From: a virus
Length of the DNA stretch: 64,000 nt
Reading direction: 5' to 3' (one strand)
Virus record (IMG/VR): IMGVR_UViG_3300046690_000230
Location: 1 to 64,000 of that record
The notes under the pieces were generated by a model. That model saw only the letters and a list, made by a program, of their open reading frames with translations. It did no database searches and was not told the DNA's origin. This document shows, in pieces, positions 30,900-41,000 of this stretch. Made by a program: the position numbers and the translations under genes. Within the stretch, counting starts at the first letter, position 1; each line of letters begins with the position of its first letter.

Positions 30900-31307
30900 T
30901 TAGGAACGTCTATGTTGGTTGTAGCATTTATAGGAACAAAAATCATGGTAGTAGCGCATACGATGTTTAGCTTTGTAGAACTGGTTCTTGCAAAAGTGGC
31001 ACGTAAGTTGCATGGATTTATGTTTGCGTTGATGGACGGAATTACGAAGAAGTTCCAAGTTATCAAAGCGGTCGTTGTCTTTTGTACCGTCGATATGGTG
31101 CAGTTCGTATCCCTTGGGATGCACTTCACCTGTTTTGAGCCACCAAACAACATGATATCTAAGGGCATATCCTTCCGAATAACACCGTGGATAATCAGGT
31201 CTATAGACACGAAATCTTCCTCTATTGTCCGTGTATCCTTCATCCCAATGTTCGGGCGTCCAAGATTCAATATAAATGCGCTTGAAAGTTCCGTTTGGAT
31301 TTCGCAT
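30900..31307 (-). CDS. HNH homing endonuclease (135 aa)
   Basis: On the opposite strand to the island, the protein has YHVVWWLKTGEVHPKGYELHHIDG and KDNDRFDNLELL, the HNH core with adjacent His residues, then two CxxC pairs (CHFC, CSYKC). A TTGACA/TATATT promoter lies in the adjacent epimerase 5' end and predicts a leaderless start at 31307. Its stop abuts the fossil epimerase start. A mobile homing gene is the best reading. Confidence 0.85.
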   Translation of the reverse strand: MRNPNGTFKRIYIESWTPEHWDEGYTDNRGRFRVYRPDYPRCYSEGYALRYHVVWWLKTGEVHPKGYELHHIDGTKDNDRFDNLELLRNSVHQRKHKSMQLTCHFCKNQFYKAKHRMRYYHDFCSYKCYNQHRRS

Positions 31308-31314
31308 AATCCGC

Positions 31315-31343
31315 AATATATAAGGGGTTCATAGGTATGTCAA
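31315..31343 (-). promoter_or_regulatory. Promoter of the HNH gene
   Basis: On the minus strand TTGACA (31338-31343), a 17-bp spacer and TATATT (31315-31320). The ATG at 31307 lies eight bases after the -10 box. Confidence 0.65.
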
Positions 31344-32350
31344 GATGCTTAGTTTCTGGGGGTGCAGGATTTCTGGGCAGCCATGTCGTAGACCATCTCA
31401 TCGCGGCAGGGCATGAAGTAGCGGTTATTGATGATCTATCAGGAGGGTTTCGTGAAAACATCCACTCGCAAGCGCGATTCTACCAAGGCTCGATCACGGA
31501 CTCGGTCTTTGTTGAACAAGTCTTTAACGAATGTAAGTTCGACTTCGTTTACCACCTCGCAGCCTACGCTGCTGAGGGCCTCAGTCACTTTATCAGGAGC
31601 TTCAACTACCACAACAACGTCATCGGCTCCGTTAATCTTATCAACAGTTCCATACGTCATAGTGTCAAGTGCTTTGTCTTCACGTCGTCCATCGCGGTCT
31701 ATGGGTCGGCGCAAGTCCCAATGACTGAGGACATGACGCCGGCTCCAGAAGACCCCTACGGAATAGCGAAGTATGCGGTGGAGATGGACTTAGCAGCGGC
31801 TCATCGTCAATTTGGTCTGCCTTACATCATTTTCAGGCCACACAACGTCTATGGAGAGCGACAGAACATTGGTGACCCATACCGCAATGTCATCGGTATC
31901 TGGATGAACCAGATTCTAAAGGGTGAGCCTTGCACTATTTTTGGCGATGGCCAGCAGACTCGTGCTTTTACACACATTTATGATGTAGCGCCGATTATTG
32001 CATGGGCGCACGAATTTCCTGCAGCTTACGGCCATGTATTCAATATTGGAGCTGATTTACCCATAACCGTAAATTACTTGTTTGAAATGGTTCAACGGGC
32101 TATGGATATTCCCGCAGAAAAGATTCATCTTCCAGAAAGAAAGGAAGTGAGACACGCTTTCAGCGAACATTCCAAGGTTCAATTCTTTTTTAATCCCAGG
32201 CCCTGGATTAGTTTAGAGAAAGGACTTCAAAAAATGGCGATATGGGTAAAACAGCATGGCTCGCGCCAGACCAAACCATTTGCCAATCTGGAGTTGGAGA
32301 ATGGTCTTCCACCATCATGGACGAAGGCTCGCGAGCAGGTGCTTTCGTGA
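31337..32350 (+). CDS. NAD-dependent sugar epimerase/dehydratase
   Basis: An extended short-chain dehydrogenase: GGAGFLGSHV (Rossmann Gly motif, residues 8-17), VIDDLSGG, FTSSIAVYG (catalytic Ser) and DPYGIAKYAVE with the Tyr-x3-Lys pair, then FRPHNVYGERQ. This is the profile of UDP-glucose 4-epimerase-like enzymes, which provide nucleotide sugars for glycosyltransferases. The N-terminus overlaps the HNH promoter. AAGGGG precedes the ATG. Confidence 0.9.
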   Translation: MSRCLVSGGAGFLGSHVVDHLIAAGHEVAVIDDLSGGFRENIHSQARFYQGSITDSVFVEQVFNECKFDFVYHLAAYAAEGLSHFIRSFNYHNNVIGSVNLINSSIRHSVKCFVFTSSIAVYGSAQVPMTEDMTPAPEDPYGIAKYAVEMDLAAAHRQFGLPYIIFRPHNVYGERQNIGDPYRNVIGIWMNQILKGEPCTIFGDGQQTRAFTHIYDVAPIIAWAHEFPAAYGHVFNIGADLPITVNYLFEMVQRAMDIPAEKIHLPERKEVRHAFSEHSKVQFFFNPRPWISLEKGLQKMAIWVKQHGSRQTKPFANLELENGLPPSWTKAREQVLS

Positions 32351-32526
32351 AACTCTACTACCCAATCGAGCGAATAATGACCGATGAAGAGATAGATGCC
32401 TATTTCAAAGAACGGGGAATCACGGGAATGCATATTACGTATATCCCCGCCACTCATCCTCGCCCTGAGCACGACAGTAAGGCTCCATTTGAGATTCCAG
32501 AAGGCCATCGGAGAGTGAAATCGTGA
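32347..32526 (+). CDS. Small island protein (59 aa)
   Basis: A GTG start overlaps the epimerase stop as GTGA. The product (KLYYPIERIMTDEEIDAYF, then GITGMHITYIPATHPRPE) is strand-helix-strand. Coupled at both ends. No known family. Confidence 0.5.
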   Translation: MKLYYPIERIMTDEEIDAYFKERGITGMHITYIPATHPRPEHDSKAPFEIPEGHRRVKS

Positions 32527-33476
32527 GGGTATTAGCGCCGACAGGGGTAGGAGACGTAGCGTGGGCTTTGCACAAAATCCAAGCCGTGCGCGACAAGCTA
32601 GACCCTGGTGGCCCTATTGACGTAACCCTGGTAGGCGGCAATGGCAAGATTGACTCTCGCGCTATGGATTTCGTTCGCAGGTTCAGCTTTGTCAACTCTG
32701 TCAACATGAAGCCGTACTCGCTGCACGCCTACGGACCACTGACGCATCCAGACGGAACATACAACTACATCGAGGATGGCGATTATACTTTTGAAGGAGA
32801 GCATTACATCGTTCTAATTCCCAATCGTAGCTTAGAACAAGGTATCCGTTTAGAGGACTGGCTGGCGCATTATCCTATTCGGTGGGACATCTTTCAGGAC
32901 TTCCAAATCGACATCACAGAGCGGATTCGCGCCGCCGTTATACACGAAAAGATAGGGCGGGACTTCTGCGTATTCTATCCAGGGCCGCTCGCTGGCAACA
33001 CCGTCGAAGGGCACAACCGAGGGCCAATCTGGACACCGCAGGAATGGGTGGAATTGGGCAAGCGTGCCAGTGAAGAGTTTGGCCTGCACATTGTAGTGGT
33101 TGGTGCTTCCTACGACCTGCCGTACTTCAACACTTTTTTGGAGCCATTGCTGAATGGGCAGTCTTACTGGACCAGCGTAATCGGCCAGACCAACCTAGGA
33201 GATTTGTGGGCGCTGACTGACCGCGCCAAATTCGTCATTTCCTATCAAGCGGGAGTGGGCATCATCAGCACGTATAGGAAGACTCCCACAGGCATTTTCT
33301 GGCGGCAACACGGAAACTCGATTAGCGGCCAACACTACCTGACCTTCGATGAGCGGATGGCAAGTGCTTGGGTTCCCCCTGCCATTCTCGAAAAAGGCAC
33401 ACATTTGCCACTTTACTACGGGAAATCTAGTGTAGACTCCATCCTGAAAGAAGTCCGTTCAAGAAACTGGATTTAG
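32523..33476 (+). CDS. Glycosyltransferase family 9-like protein (317 aa)
   Basis: The N-terminus (RVLAPTGVGDVAWALHKIQ) is the GT-B opening of heptosyltransferases, followed by GIRLEDWLAHYP and, at about 230-240, DRAKFVISYQAGVGIIS, the sugar-donor site. Coupled as GTGA to the preceding gene. It is the last transferase of the island. Confidence 0.7.
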   Translation: MRVLAPTGVGDVAWALHKIQAVRDKLDPGGPIDVTLVGGNGKIDSRAMDFVRRFSFVNSVNMKPYSLHAYGPLTHPDGTYNYIEDGDYTFEGEHYIVLIPNRSLEQGIRLEDWLAHYPIRWDIFQDFQIDITERIRAAVIHEKIGRDFCVFYPGPLAGNTVEGHNRGPIWTPQEWVELGKRASEEFGLHIVVVGASYDLPYFNTFLEPLLNGQSYWTSVIGQTNLGDLWALTDRAKFVISYQAGVGIISTYRKTPTGIFWRQHGNSISGQHYLTFDERMASAWVPPAILEKGTHLPLYYGKSSVDSILKEVRSRNWI

Positions 33477-33484
33477 GAGGTCAA

Positions 33485-33724
33485 ATGCTGTATCCACTGT
33501 TGGCTTTCCAACATCGTATCGGCTTTTTCGGCCATGAAGGCGGTATATGGGCCTTTATCGGGTTTCTGTTCATGGTTGTTGTTATCGCTATCCTGTTCAA
33601 GCTAATGAAACTGATATTGCCAGCGCTGGGCGTCACTTCGCCGTGGGATCAGGTCTGTTTCTGGGTAGCCGTACTGATTTGCGTCATCATGTTTGCTAAC
33701 TATTCGTTTGGGTACTGGTTCTAA
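33485..33724 (+). CDS. Two-pass membrane protein, holin-like (79 aa)
   Basis: AGGAGG precedes the ATG. Two membrane helices (IGFLFMVVVIAILFKLMKL; VCFWVAVLICVIMFANYSF) are joined by a short polar loop. Small size and two helices fit a holin or antiholin, but the lysozyme lies far away at the right edge. Confidence 0.5.
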   Translation: MLYPLLAFQHRIGFFGHEGGIWAFIGFLFMVVVIAILFKLMKLILPALGVTSPWDQVCFWVAVLICVIMFANYSFGYWF

Positions 33725-33730
33725 GCGCCG

Positions 33731-35524
33731 ATGCGCCGGCTGCTCATACTTCTAGCTCTGTTGACACTTCCATCGGTAGCCAGTGCCCGTGAGGGGTGGC
33801 GCGACTGGTGCTGGAACGGTGCCAAGCGGGTCACGACCTCTGGCCTGAACAGCACAACTACCGTCCAAGCCACCACGGCAAGCTGCACTGTCACCATCTA
33901 CGTCCACGGTGGGAGCACACTCGCCACAATCTATTCGGACAATAACGGAACGCCTCTCGCCAATCCTTTTACTGGCAGCAATCCCAATGGGCAATTCATC
34001 TGGTACGCAGACAATGGGCGCTACGATCAGACGATAAACGTCACTATCAACGGGGCATCGAACACCGTCACCATGTCCGATGTGCTGCTCTGCGACCCCT
34101 ATGTGACAGGTTCCACATGCAACAATGGCGGGTCAACCACGGCGCACAACCTGCTCTCAACCACGCACCTTGACACCATTCCAGAATCTCCTCCTGTGCG
34201 CGGCGACCTAATCACAGGTCAGAATCAGACTTCGCCTACGGGTGTCAATCCTTCATGGGCAGCACTGCCACTTGGCACTGCTGGTCAAGTTCTACTATCC
34301 AATGGCCTTGACGCCTTGTGGGGCAATCTGGTGGCTGGAACCAACATCACCATTGTCAATTCAGGTTCTCCTTCGGGTTCAACCGTCACGATTAATTCTA
34401 CTGGTGGAGGATCGGGTTGTACGCTTCCCGGTGTGACTGATACTGGAATCTTAACAGAGCATCCAGTAAGTACTTGTTACGATTCTTCTCGCGCCACATG
34501 GGACGATACGAATTTCAATCTGCAAATTGGTAGTGGTAGCAATGTTTTTACCGGAACAAACACCAAAAACTTTATCCTTGCTGGTTCAAACCATTTAACG
34601 GATGTTACCGATGCTAATGTCAACGGAGCCAGCAACACTATCACCTGCGATGCGAACACATTGGGAAGTTCTACCTGCGATCTTTTTATGATTGGTGGTG
34701 TTGCCAACACGGTTACGAATACAGGTGCCAGTAGTGCCGCATTTTCTACTCACATGTATGGTCGTCTAAATTCATTGACTGTCACTGGCGGAAGTAGTTC
34801 ATCTACAATGATGTTTTTTATGCGTAGCAACACTGCTACAGCCGGTACTGGTGGAGATGTGGATGATTCAATTCTGATGGGTCTAGCCAATGACAGCCAA
34901 GCTAATGGCACTGGTTCAATAACCAGTTCATTGTTTGTTATTGGGGAAAATAATTCCGTTCATACAGTATCAGGTGGAGATTTAGAAGATAACTTCATTT
35001 TAGGAGAGAATAACTCCATGTCAGCAAATGCTGCTGCCAGCGGTGGTGGTTTTATGACAGAAATTGGATTCAACCACACCATTTTCACTTCCACTGGCGG
35101 TGTGCAGATGAACTATGGAACGGCCATTGGTCATGCAAATAGCAACAGTGATGGTTCCGGCGCGACATCCACCATGACTGATTTCATCATGGTTGGTCAT
35201 TCCCTTCATCTTGTAAATTGCACGGATTGTTTCTCGATGGGCAAGAACATCGACCAAGCAGGAATTAACAATACGCTTTGGCTAGGCATGTCTGCCAGCG
35301 ATGTTGGCCTCGTTATTACCAATAGCGGTGGCACTCACGACAACGTTCGCCGCACGCCAATGGTATTTGCTTCTCTCCCTGCTTGCGCCGCTGGAACAGA
35401 AGGCTCATTTGCATCAATTACAGATTCCTCAACTAACACATGGGGTGCTACCATCACGGGCAGTAGCGGGAGTCACGTATTAGGTTATTGCGATGGTACG
35501 AATTGGACTGTCGCAGGAAAGTAG
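33731..35524 (+). CDS. Secreted fibre-like protein (597 aa)
   Basis: The N-terminus (RRLLILLALLTLPSVASA) is a Sec signal with cleavage after ASA. The rest is Gly/Ser/Thr/Asn-rich with repeated beta-turn units (GTNITIVNSG, TSSLFVIGENNSV, GDLEDNFILGENNS), like tail-fibre or adhesin stalks, ending in a compact Cys-containing tip. No Shine-Dalgarno is obvious. It starts the receptor-binding part of the genome. Confidence 0.6.
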   Translation: MRRLLILLALLTLPSVASAREGWRDWCWNGAKRVTTSGLNSTTTVQATTASCTVTIYVHGGSTLATIYSDNNGTPLANPFTGSNPNGQFIWYADNGRYDQTINVTINGASNTVTMSDVLLCDPYVTGSTCNNGGSTTAHNLLSTTHLDTIPESPPVRGDLITGQNQTSPTGVNPSWAALPLGTAGQVLLSNGLDALWGNLVAGTNITIVNSGSPSGSTVTINSTGGGSGCTLPGVTDTGILTEHPVSTCYDSSRATWDDTNFNLQIGSGSNVFTGTNTKNFILAGSNHLTDVTDANVNGASNTITCDANTLGSSTCDLFMIGGVANTVTNTGASSAAFSTHMYGRLNSLTVTGGSSSSTMMFFMRSNTATAGTGGDVDDSILMGLANDSQANGTGSITSSLFVIGENNSVHTVSGGDLEDNFILGENNSMSANAAASGGGFMTEIGFNHTIFTSTGGVQMNYGTAIGHANSNSDGSGATSTMTDFIMVGHSLHLVNCTDCFSMGKNIDQAGINNTLWLGMSASDVGLVITNSGGTHDNVRRTPMVFASLPACAAGTEGSFASITDSSTNTWGATITGSSGSHVLGYCDGTNWTVAGK

Positions 35525-35529
35525 GTTTT

Positions 35530-35763
35530 ATGTACGACGAACGAGACAAGTCATATGCCAGTGAAGCTGCGAATCTCCGCATCTTCGGCGCAACGCGGCT
35601 GCATTGCGACTCTTACCGCGATGACATGTTGGATGAAGAAGGCTACTACGCAACAGGTGGCGGGTTGACGGAGCGCCGTTTGGGACGCGGCGACGTGAAC
35701 GAATCGCAGTCCAAGCTGTTCAATGAACGGCTGCGGGCTGGCCACGAGCATCTGAGGCGCTAA
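35530..35763 (+). CDS. Small acidic protein (77 aa)
   Basis: The start at 35530 (MYDERDKSYASEAANLRIF) has AGTAGG upstream. The product is polar and charged, with no hydrophobic or Cys motif. The stop overlaps the next ATG (TAATG). Confidence 0.5.
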   Translation: MYDERDKSYASEAANLRIFGATRLHCDSYRDDMLDEEGYYATGGGLTERRLGRGDVNESQSKLFNERLRAGHEHLRR

Positions 35764-35984
35764 TGCCGCGCTACGGACTGCCCAACCCGACGAAGCCCGT
35801 TACCAGCCTGTCTAAAGGCTCGCGCCAAGACATCAAGCTGACCAATCCCGCTTCCTCTAAGAGCGGTTTTGCAGCGTCCAGCAAGCCTCCCAAAGTAACG
35901 CCCGACTACGGCTATGTGCCGCACAAGATGGGAGCCAAGACCTTAAAGGGCAAGTCTCCCAGCAAGACAGTCATGGGGAAATGA
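35763..35984 (+). CDS. Basic Ser/Lys-rich protein (73 aa)
   Basis: Low-complexity basic protein (TSLSKGSRQDIKLTNPASSK, ending KGKSPSKTVMGK). First of three small basic genes in a row. Candidate virion DNA-associated protein. Confidence 0.5.
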   Translation: MPRYGLPNPTKPVTSLSKGSRQDIKLTNPASSKSGFAASSKPPKVTPDYGYVPHKMGAKTLKGKSPSKTVMGK

Positions 35985-35985
35985 C

Positions 35986-36177
35986 ATGGCCAAATGGATA
36001 CAGGCAGCCCGCGAAAAGATGGAGGAAAAGGGGTCAGTCGGCTCCTTCGGGAAGGCCACCGCGAAGCACATTGCCTCCGCTAAAAAAGAGGGTGGCGTTG
36101 AAAAGAAAAAGGCCGTCTTTGCCCAGAACATGAAAAAGATTGCACAGAAACACAAGTCGGGCGGGGAGAAGAAGTAA
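35986..36177 (+). CDS. Basic protein (63 aa)
   Basis: Starts KWIQAAREKMEEKGSVGSFG and ends KKIAQKHKSGGEKK. It resembles small basic virion-region proteins found in several phages and plasmids. The stop overlaps the next ATG. Confidence 0.55.
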   Translation: MAKWIQAAREKMEEKGSVGSFGKATAKHIASAKKEGGVEKKKAVFAQNMKKIAQKHKSGGEKK

Positions 36178-36359
36178 TGCCCTACGACGAGGTGATGCAT
36201 AAATACAAGGAGGGAGAACTTCATAGCGGTTCCAAGTCTGGCCCGAAGGTTGGTAATCGAAAACAAGCAATCGCTATTATGCTCAGCGAGAAACGTGCTG
36301 CCAAGGGTGGCAAGAGCGAGTACAAAAGTAAGAAGGAAAGTAAACGGAGCGGCAAATGA
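36177..36359 (+). CDS. DUF6496-like basic protein (60 aa)
   Basis: The pattern EVMHKYKEGELHSGSKSG...VGNRKQAIAIMLSE is the core of the small DUF6496-type family, followed by a Lys-rich tail. Known only as a short conserved protein of bacteria and phages. Coupled to the holin-like gene. Confidence 0.65.
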   Translation: MPYDEVMHKYKEGELHSGSKSGPKVGNRKQAIAIMLSEKRAAKGGKSEYKSKKESKRSGK

Positions 36360-36571
36360 GCTGGGATGGTTTCCTGAAGTCTATGGAAACAGATGGTGGC
36401 AAGCTGATAGTGCTCCTATTTATGCTGCTCTTTTTGGCTGGAATTGCTCTGTTGTTGTTGATTACTGGACATACCCCACAGGAGGCAGGCCGTCAGATGT
36501 TGGTTGGGGCTATATCATCGCTATTGGGAATTTTGTACGGGTATCTCAAATCATCAGGACCGACTAAGTGA
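36356..36571 (+). CDS. Holin-like membrane protein (71 aa)
   Basis: An amphipathic start (WDGFLKSMETDGGKL) and a long hydrophobic segment (VLLFMLLFLAGIALLLLI), then a second one (LVGAISSLLGILYGYL). The size and two helices match phage holins. Overlaps the previous stop as ATGA. Confidence 0.55.
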   Translation: MSWDGFLKSMETDGGKLIVLLFMLLFLAGIALLLLITGHTPQEAGRQMLVGAISSLLGILYGYLKSSGPTK

Positions 36572-38002
36572 ATGGCCACACAAGCGCTGCCCTACGCATA
36601 TATAACTCTGAGCCAGTTGAGGCAGCAAATAGCGAACCGCCTCTACGACCCATCTATGGTGTTCTGGAGTTCAGCAGAGCTTACGGCATACGCAGCGGAA
36701 GCCTTGCAAACATGGAATGCGTTAACAGGGAACTGGAGAGGGGATTTTGTCTTTCCGTCATCGCAGGGCGTTATCTGGTACGATATTCCGAGCCTGACGA
36801 ACACGCTTCGCCCCTACACGGTTACTGATACCGCCATCTACAACGAGATTCTGTACCACCTGCTAGAACCCATCACAGGGCCAGTTTCGCTGCAATATAC
36901 TACCGACGACATTGTAAACGCAGTCCAGCGGAGGCGCGATGAACTCCTTTCAATCACTTCCTGCACACAAACGGTTACCACGGTGGGTGCGGTTGCTGGA
37001 AGAATCACCCTCTCCGACTCAGTTATTGACGTTCGTAGAATGGCATATCTCCCGACTGAATCTATCCAGACGGGAGTTGGCTATGGTACGGGAAGGTATG
37101 GGTTTGGCCTTTACGGGAAGTCAGCGAAAGCAAGAATAGACATTCCCAAGCCTTCGGTCCTCTGGCCGGAAGACACATGGGCGGAGCAGTCCTACGACGC
37201 GACATACACGCTAAATCCAGCAGGCAAACCCAACACTCCTCTGACCTACCTGATGAGCACGCAGCCGCCGCTGTCTTTCGATACCAATGCACCACCAGCT
37301 TTTGGTGGTTCCTACGAACTACTCACGGTAAACGCAGGTGGGACTCTTTCTTTCACCGTGCCTTCGCTTTTCACCATCCCAGACGATTGGACGCATGTCA
37401 TCAAGTGGGGTGCTCTGGCTGACCTCTTTGGCAGGGCATCAAACGCCACCGACCCGCTACGCCAGCAATACTGCGAGAAACGCTATGAGATGGGTTGTGC
37501 GCTCTTGGCGCAGGCTCCGTCGCTGCTGGCCATGAGAATCAACAATGTGCCTGCTCAGGTGTCTTCGGTGCGCGGAGCTGACCTCTACAACACCTCTTGG
37601 GAAGGGGCAGACCAGAGTGCTCCGAGGCAGGTCTACCATTCAGGATTAAACCTATTGGCGCTGTCTCCGACTCCCGATGCGGGTGTAAACAGCGTACCTT
37701 ACGACTGCACAGCGACAGTGGTTGAGAATGCGCCGATACCAGTACTAGATGCGGATTTGGTTCAGATTAGCAGGGACGATCTGGACGCTCTGATTGACTA
37801 TGCAGTGCATCTGGCGGCTGTGAAGATGGGCGGCCAAGAATTTATCTCCACAATGCCGTTGTTCCAGAACTTCCAGCAACAGGCTGCACTCTACAACCGT
37901 AAATTGCTAGAGAATGCCGAGTACAATTCCATTCTGAGATGGGTCAGCAACATGGAAGCGAGCCAGAATCCAGCCCAGCAGCCTGAAGAGGTTAAGCAAT
38001 AA
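36572..38002 (+). CDS. Tail connector-like structural protein (476 aa)
   Basis: The opening ITLSQLRQQIANRLYDPSMVFW and AYAAEALQTWNALTG resemble adaptor proteins of short-tailed phages. The middle is beta-rich and the C-terminus helical (QISRDDLDALIDYAVHLAAVK). Its stop overlaps the next start, pairing it with the very large tail protein. Confidence 0.55.
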   Translation: MATQALPYAYITLSQLRQQIANRLYDPSMVFWSSAELTAYAAEALQTWNALTGNWRGDFVFPSSQGVIWYDIPSLTNTLRPYTVTDTAIYNEILYHLLEPITGPVSLQYTTDDIVNAVQRRRDELLSITSCTQTVTTVGAVAGRITLSDSVIDVRRMAYLPTESIQTGVGYGTGRYGFGLYGKSAKARIDIPKPSVLWPEDTWAEQSYDATYTLNPAGKPNTPLTYLMSTQPPLSFDTNAPPAFGGSYELLTVNAGGTLSFTVPSLFTIPDDWTHVIKWGALADLFGRASNATDPLRQQYCEKRYEMGCALLAQAPSLLAMRINNVPAQVSSVRGADLYNTSWEGADQSAPRQVYHSGLNLLALSPTPDAGVNSVPYDCTATVVENAPIPVLDADLVQISRDDLDALIDYAVHLAAVKMGGQEFISTMPLFQNFQQQAALYNRKLLENAEYNSILRWVSNMEASQNPAQQPEEVKQ

Positions 38003-41000
38003 TGGCTTACGGCGCTGACTTTAAATACCTATTTGGGCGTGGGTCGTTTGAGCGGCCAAAAGAGGGATGGCGTTTTCACTTCAAGGGCATGAAGACCAAT
38101 GCCGCGCCAGACTCTCTGCCTCCAGGGAAGCACCCGATTGCCGTCAACATCAGGGCGGTGAATGACAATTCTGTGGAAACTCGTCCTGGTACTGGTCCAC
38201 AGGTGTTTGCTACCCACGCTCTGCCTGTCACGGACTTGCGTAGCTACACCGTCCTAGGAACTGACAATCTTCCACGAACTCTAGCCAGAGATTCAGACGA
38301 CACGATTTGGCTGGATGACAGTACGCAGGTAGGAACGTTGGCGGCTGGGGGGCTAGGCGCGACGATGATTCCCTTTCGTCCCAGCCAGTCTCCTGACCCG
38401 TACATGTACATCGCCAACGCGGCGGATTACCAGAAATTCTCAGCTCCCGACCCTACGGTTGTGGCTTCCAAGGTCGGTATTGCCGAGCCACAAGACTCTT
38501 GTGAAGCGGCGCAGATTGCCCAACAGTTTACTGAAGTGCTGTCTCCAGGGGGAACATGGAATACGGCTGGCACGGCTTCGGCTTGGTCTTCCGGTGACCG
38601 CTCAACGGACATCGTAGTTACGGCTTTAAACGACCCTGTAAGCCCTTTTAAGGAAGGCGGAATCCACGGGGCCACTCCCCCTCGCTGGTCGGTGCAAGTC
38701 TCGCCTACGGTTCAGTATCAGCGCGGGGAGATAGTTTACTTCAATGGCTCTCCGGCTCTTATCACTATCGTAGAAGAAGTGATTGCGCCGCTGTCCATCT
38801 CCATGACCGTGCAGGCGATCTACTACAAGTCTGGCCCTCCAGGAGTGGCGGTTGTGGTGTTGCAAGGCATCACTTCACCAGGGAAATCGACTCCACAGGA
38901 CAACCAATCTGGCGTCATTCTCAACAATATCGATGTGATTGCCCAGTTAGTGCGCGGGGCGCTGGTTAGCATAGGTGGCGAGACTACCTTCGTTCGGTCT
39001 GTTACTTCCGGTCCAGACAATCAGATTTGCATTGAATGCTTCCTGAACAACACGCACATCGTAGGTGAAATTGTCATCGGGCTTCCCACCATCATCGTCA
39101 ACGACGTGCAGAACGCCACCAGCGTAATAGCTGGTACGCCTATCATTGGTGACCAAGGAAATGTAGAGAACTTCACGGTAGGGGCGGGGGTGGGAACTCT
39201 CACGACGGGGCCAGCAGGCGGTGGGCCTACAGGAACCATCATCGCCAATGCCACATCGAGCCTGAATGGCTGGGGACCAAACGCCCATGTAGGTGCCTAT
39301 GAAATGGGTACGGCACAAGCCTTTAACTGGGGATTAGACCCTTCCACCACGTCTGGTTACACCAACCCAAATAACGTAGGCGATGGCAATACCACTACCT
39401 TTGCCGATGCTACAGGCCAGCATACCCATACTTATTACGGTTCTATCTGGGGATTCACTGCTGGCGTTGCACAGTCGAACATGGTGCTAAACATCAATTC
39501 CAGAGTTCTGGCTAACGGCGATGATGGATTTACAGTCACCAAACGTTCCGCAGGCATCTGGTATTCGCTCGACAATTCAGTGACGTGGAACCAGATTTAC
39601 AATATGGGGCCGGAGTTGCCTTCTCCTCAACCATTGTCCCGCCCCCAACAGTGGGATTCCGTTCCTTTACCAGCCAATCAGGACATTACCCAAGTGCAGG
39701 TGATGGCTTTCACCGATTCGCATGATGACATGGTTCATTACGTCTATGAAATCAACATCTCGGTGGGGGCGGCTTCCATCGGTGTAGATACCGGAGCCTA
39801 TCAGGAAGACGACTATCTGCACTTTTCAGTGCTTGCGGATGACCCTACAAACCTGATTGAACTGAAGCTGCAATTTGATGTGGCTGACGGAACATTTCTC
39901 GACAACTACTACTACACTTCAGTCAGGCCATCGGACCTCGTGCCTGTCACGGCCAACACCGTGTCTCAGTTAGGTGCCATTCAGTCTATCGTCTCGCAGA
40001 CGCAGACAAACCAAGAGGCTCAGGCTGTAGGTCTGAACATCTCCAATCCTAGCGTGGCAGGGGATGGGCAATGGACGGAGATTTGGATACCCATTAGCGA
40101 ACTGACTCGTATCGGCGGCGACCAGACCAAGACTCTAGCTAACATCAATTCCGTGCAGATTGTAGTCAATGCGTTGGCTACTATCAGGGTAGCGGTTTCT
40201 TCGATAGCCTTCGTAGGCGGTGGCCAGCCTGACGTGGGGCAGATTGGTGAGCCTTACCGCTATCGTGTTCGTCCTCGTTCTTCTGTAACTGGAGCGATTG
40301 GCAACCCATCTCCTGATATGCGTTATGGCGTTTCAGCGGTGCGCCAGCCAGTACAGATTGACCTGCCCTCGGCGGCTTACGATACGCAGATTGACAGGTG
40401 GGACATCTTTCGGTTTGGTGGTTCGATTACTTCGTGGCGCTTCTTGGGTTCCGTCGATGTCAGTCACACTTCATTTGAGGACAACTACTTCGATGATGCA
40501 GCGGAAGTTGGAGAGGTTCTGGACTTCGACAACTTCGAGCCTTGGCCGTCCATCGACCTTCCGCTCAACGCTACAGCCACAACCATCGTAGGAACGGAAG
40601 CGGAAGTAGTCATTCCCAGTCCGACTCTGGTACTCCGTTACTTGCCGGGGAACATTGTCAACCTTGGAGGCCAATCGTCCTACACGCTTAGGAAACGTCC
40701 TACTCTTATCAGTGGAACAACTTATCTCTTTGAGTTTGATGAATGTACAGTTGGATTCAACCAAGGCACCATCAGCGACAATGGCCAAGTCTCCATCTAC
40801 GAACCAGCCTTAGCCAGACAGTTCCTGCCCTATATGTGGGGGCCGGATGTGAATGGAACGGTCTTTGCCGTGGGCGACCCGTTAAGACCTGGCACCATCT
40901 ACACAGCCAAACCCAGCAATCCCGATTCAGCACCGGATTCCTACAATCAGGAACTGACTTCTCCGGCAGAGCCTTTGCTTGGTGGAGAGGTGCTGGACGG

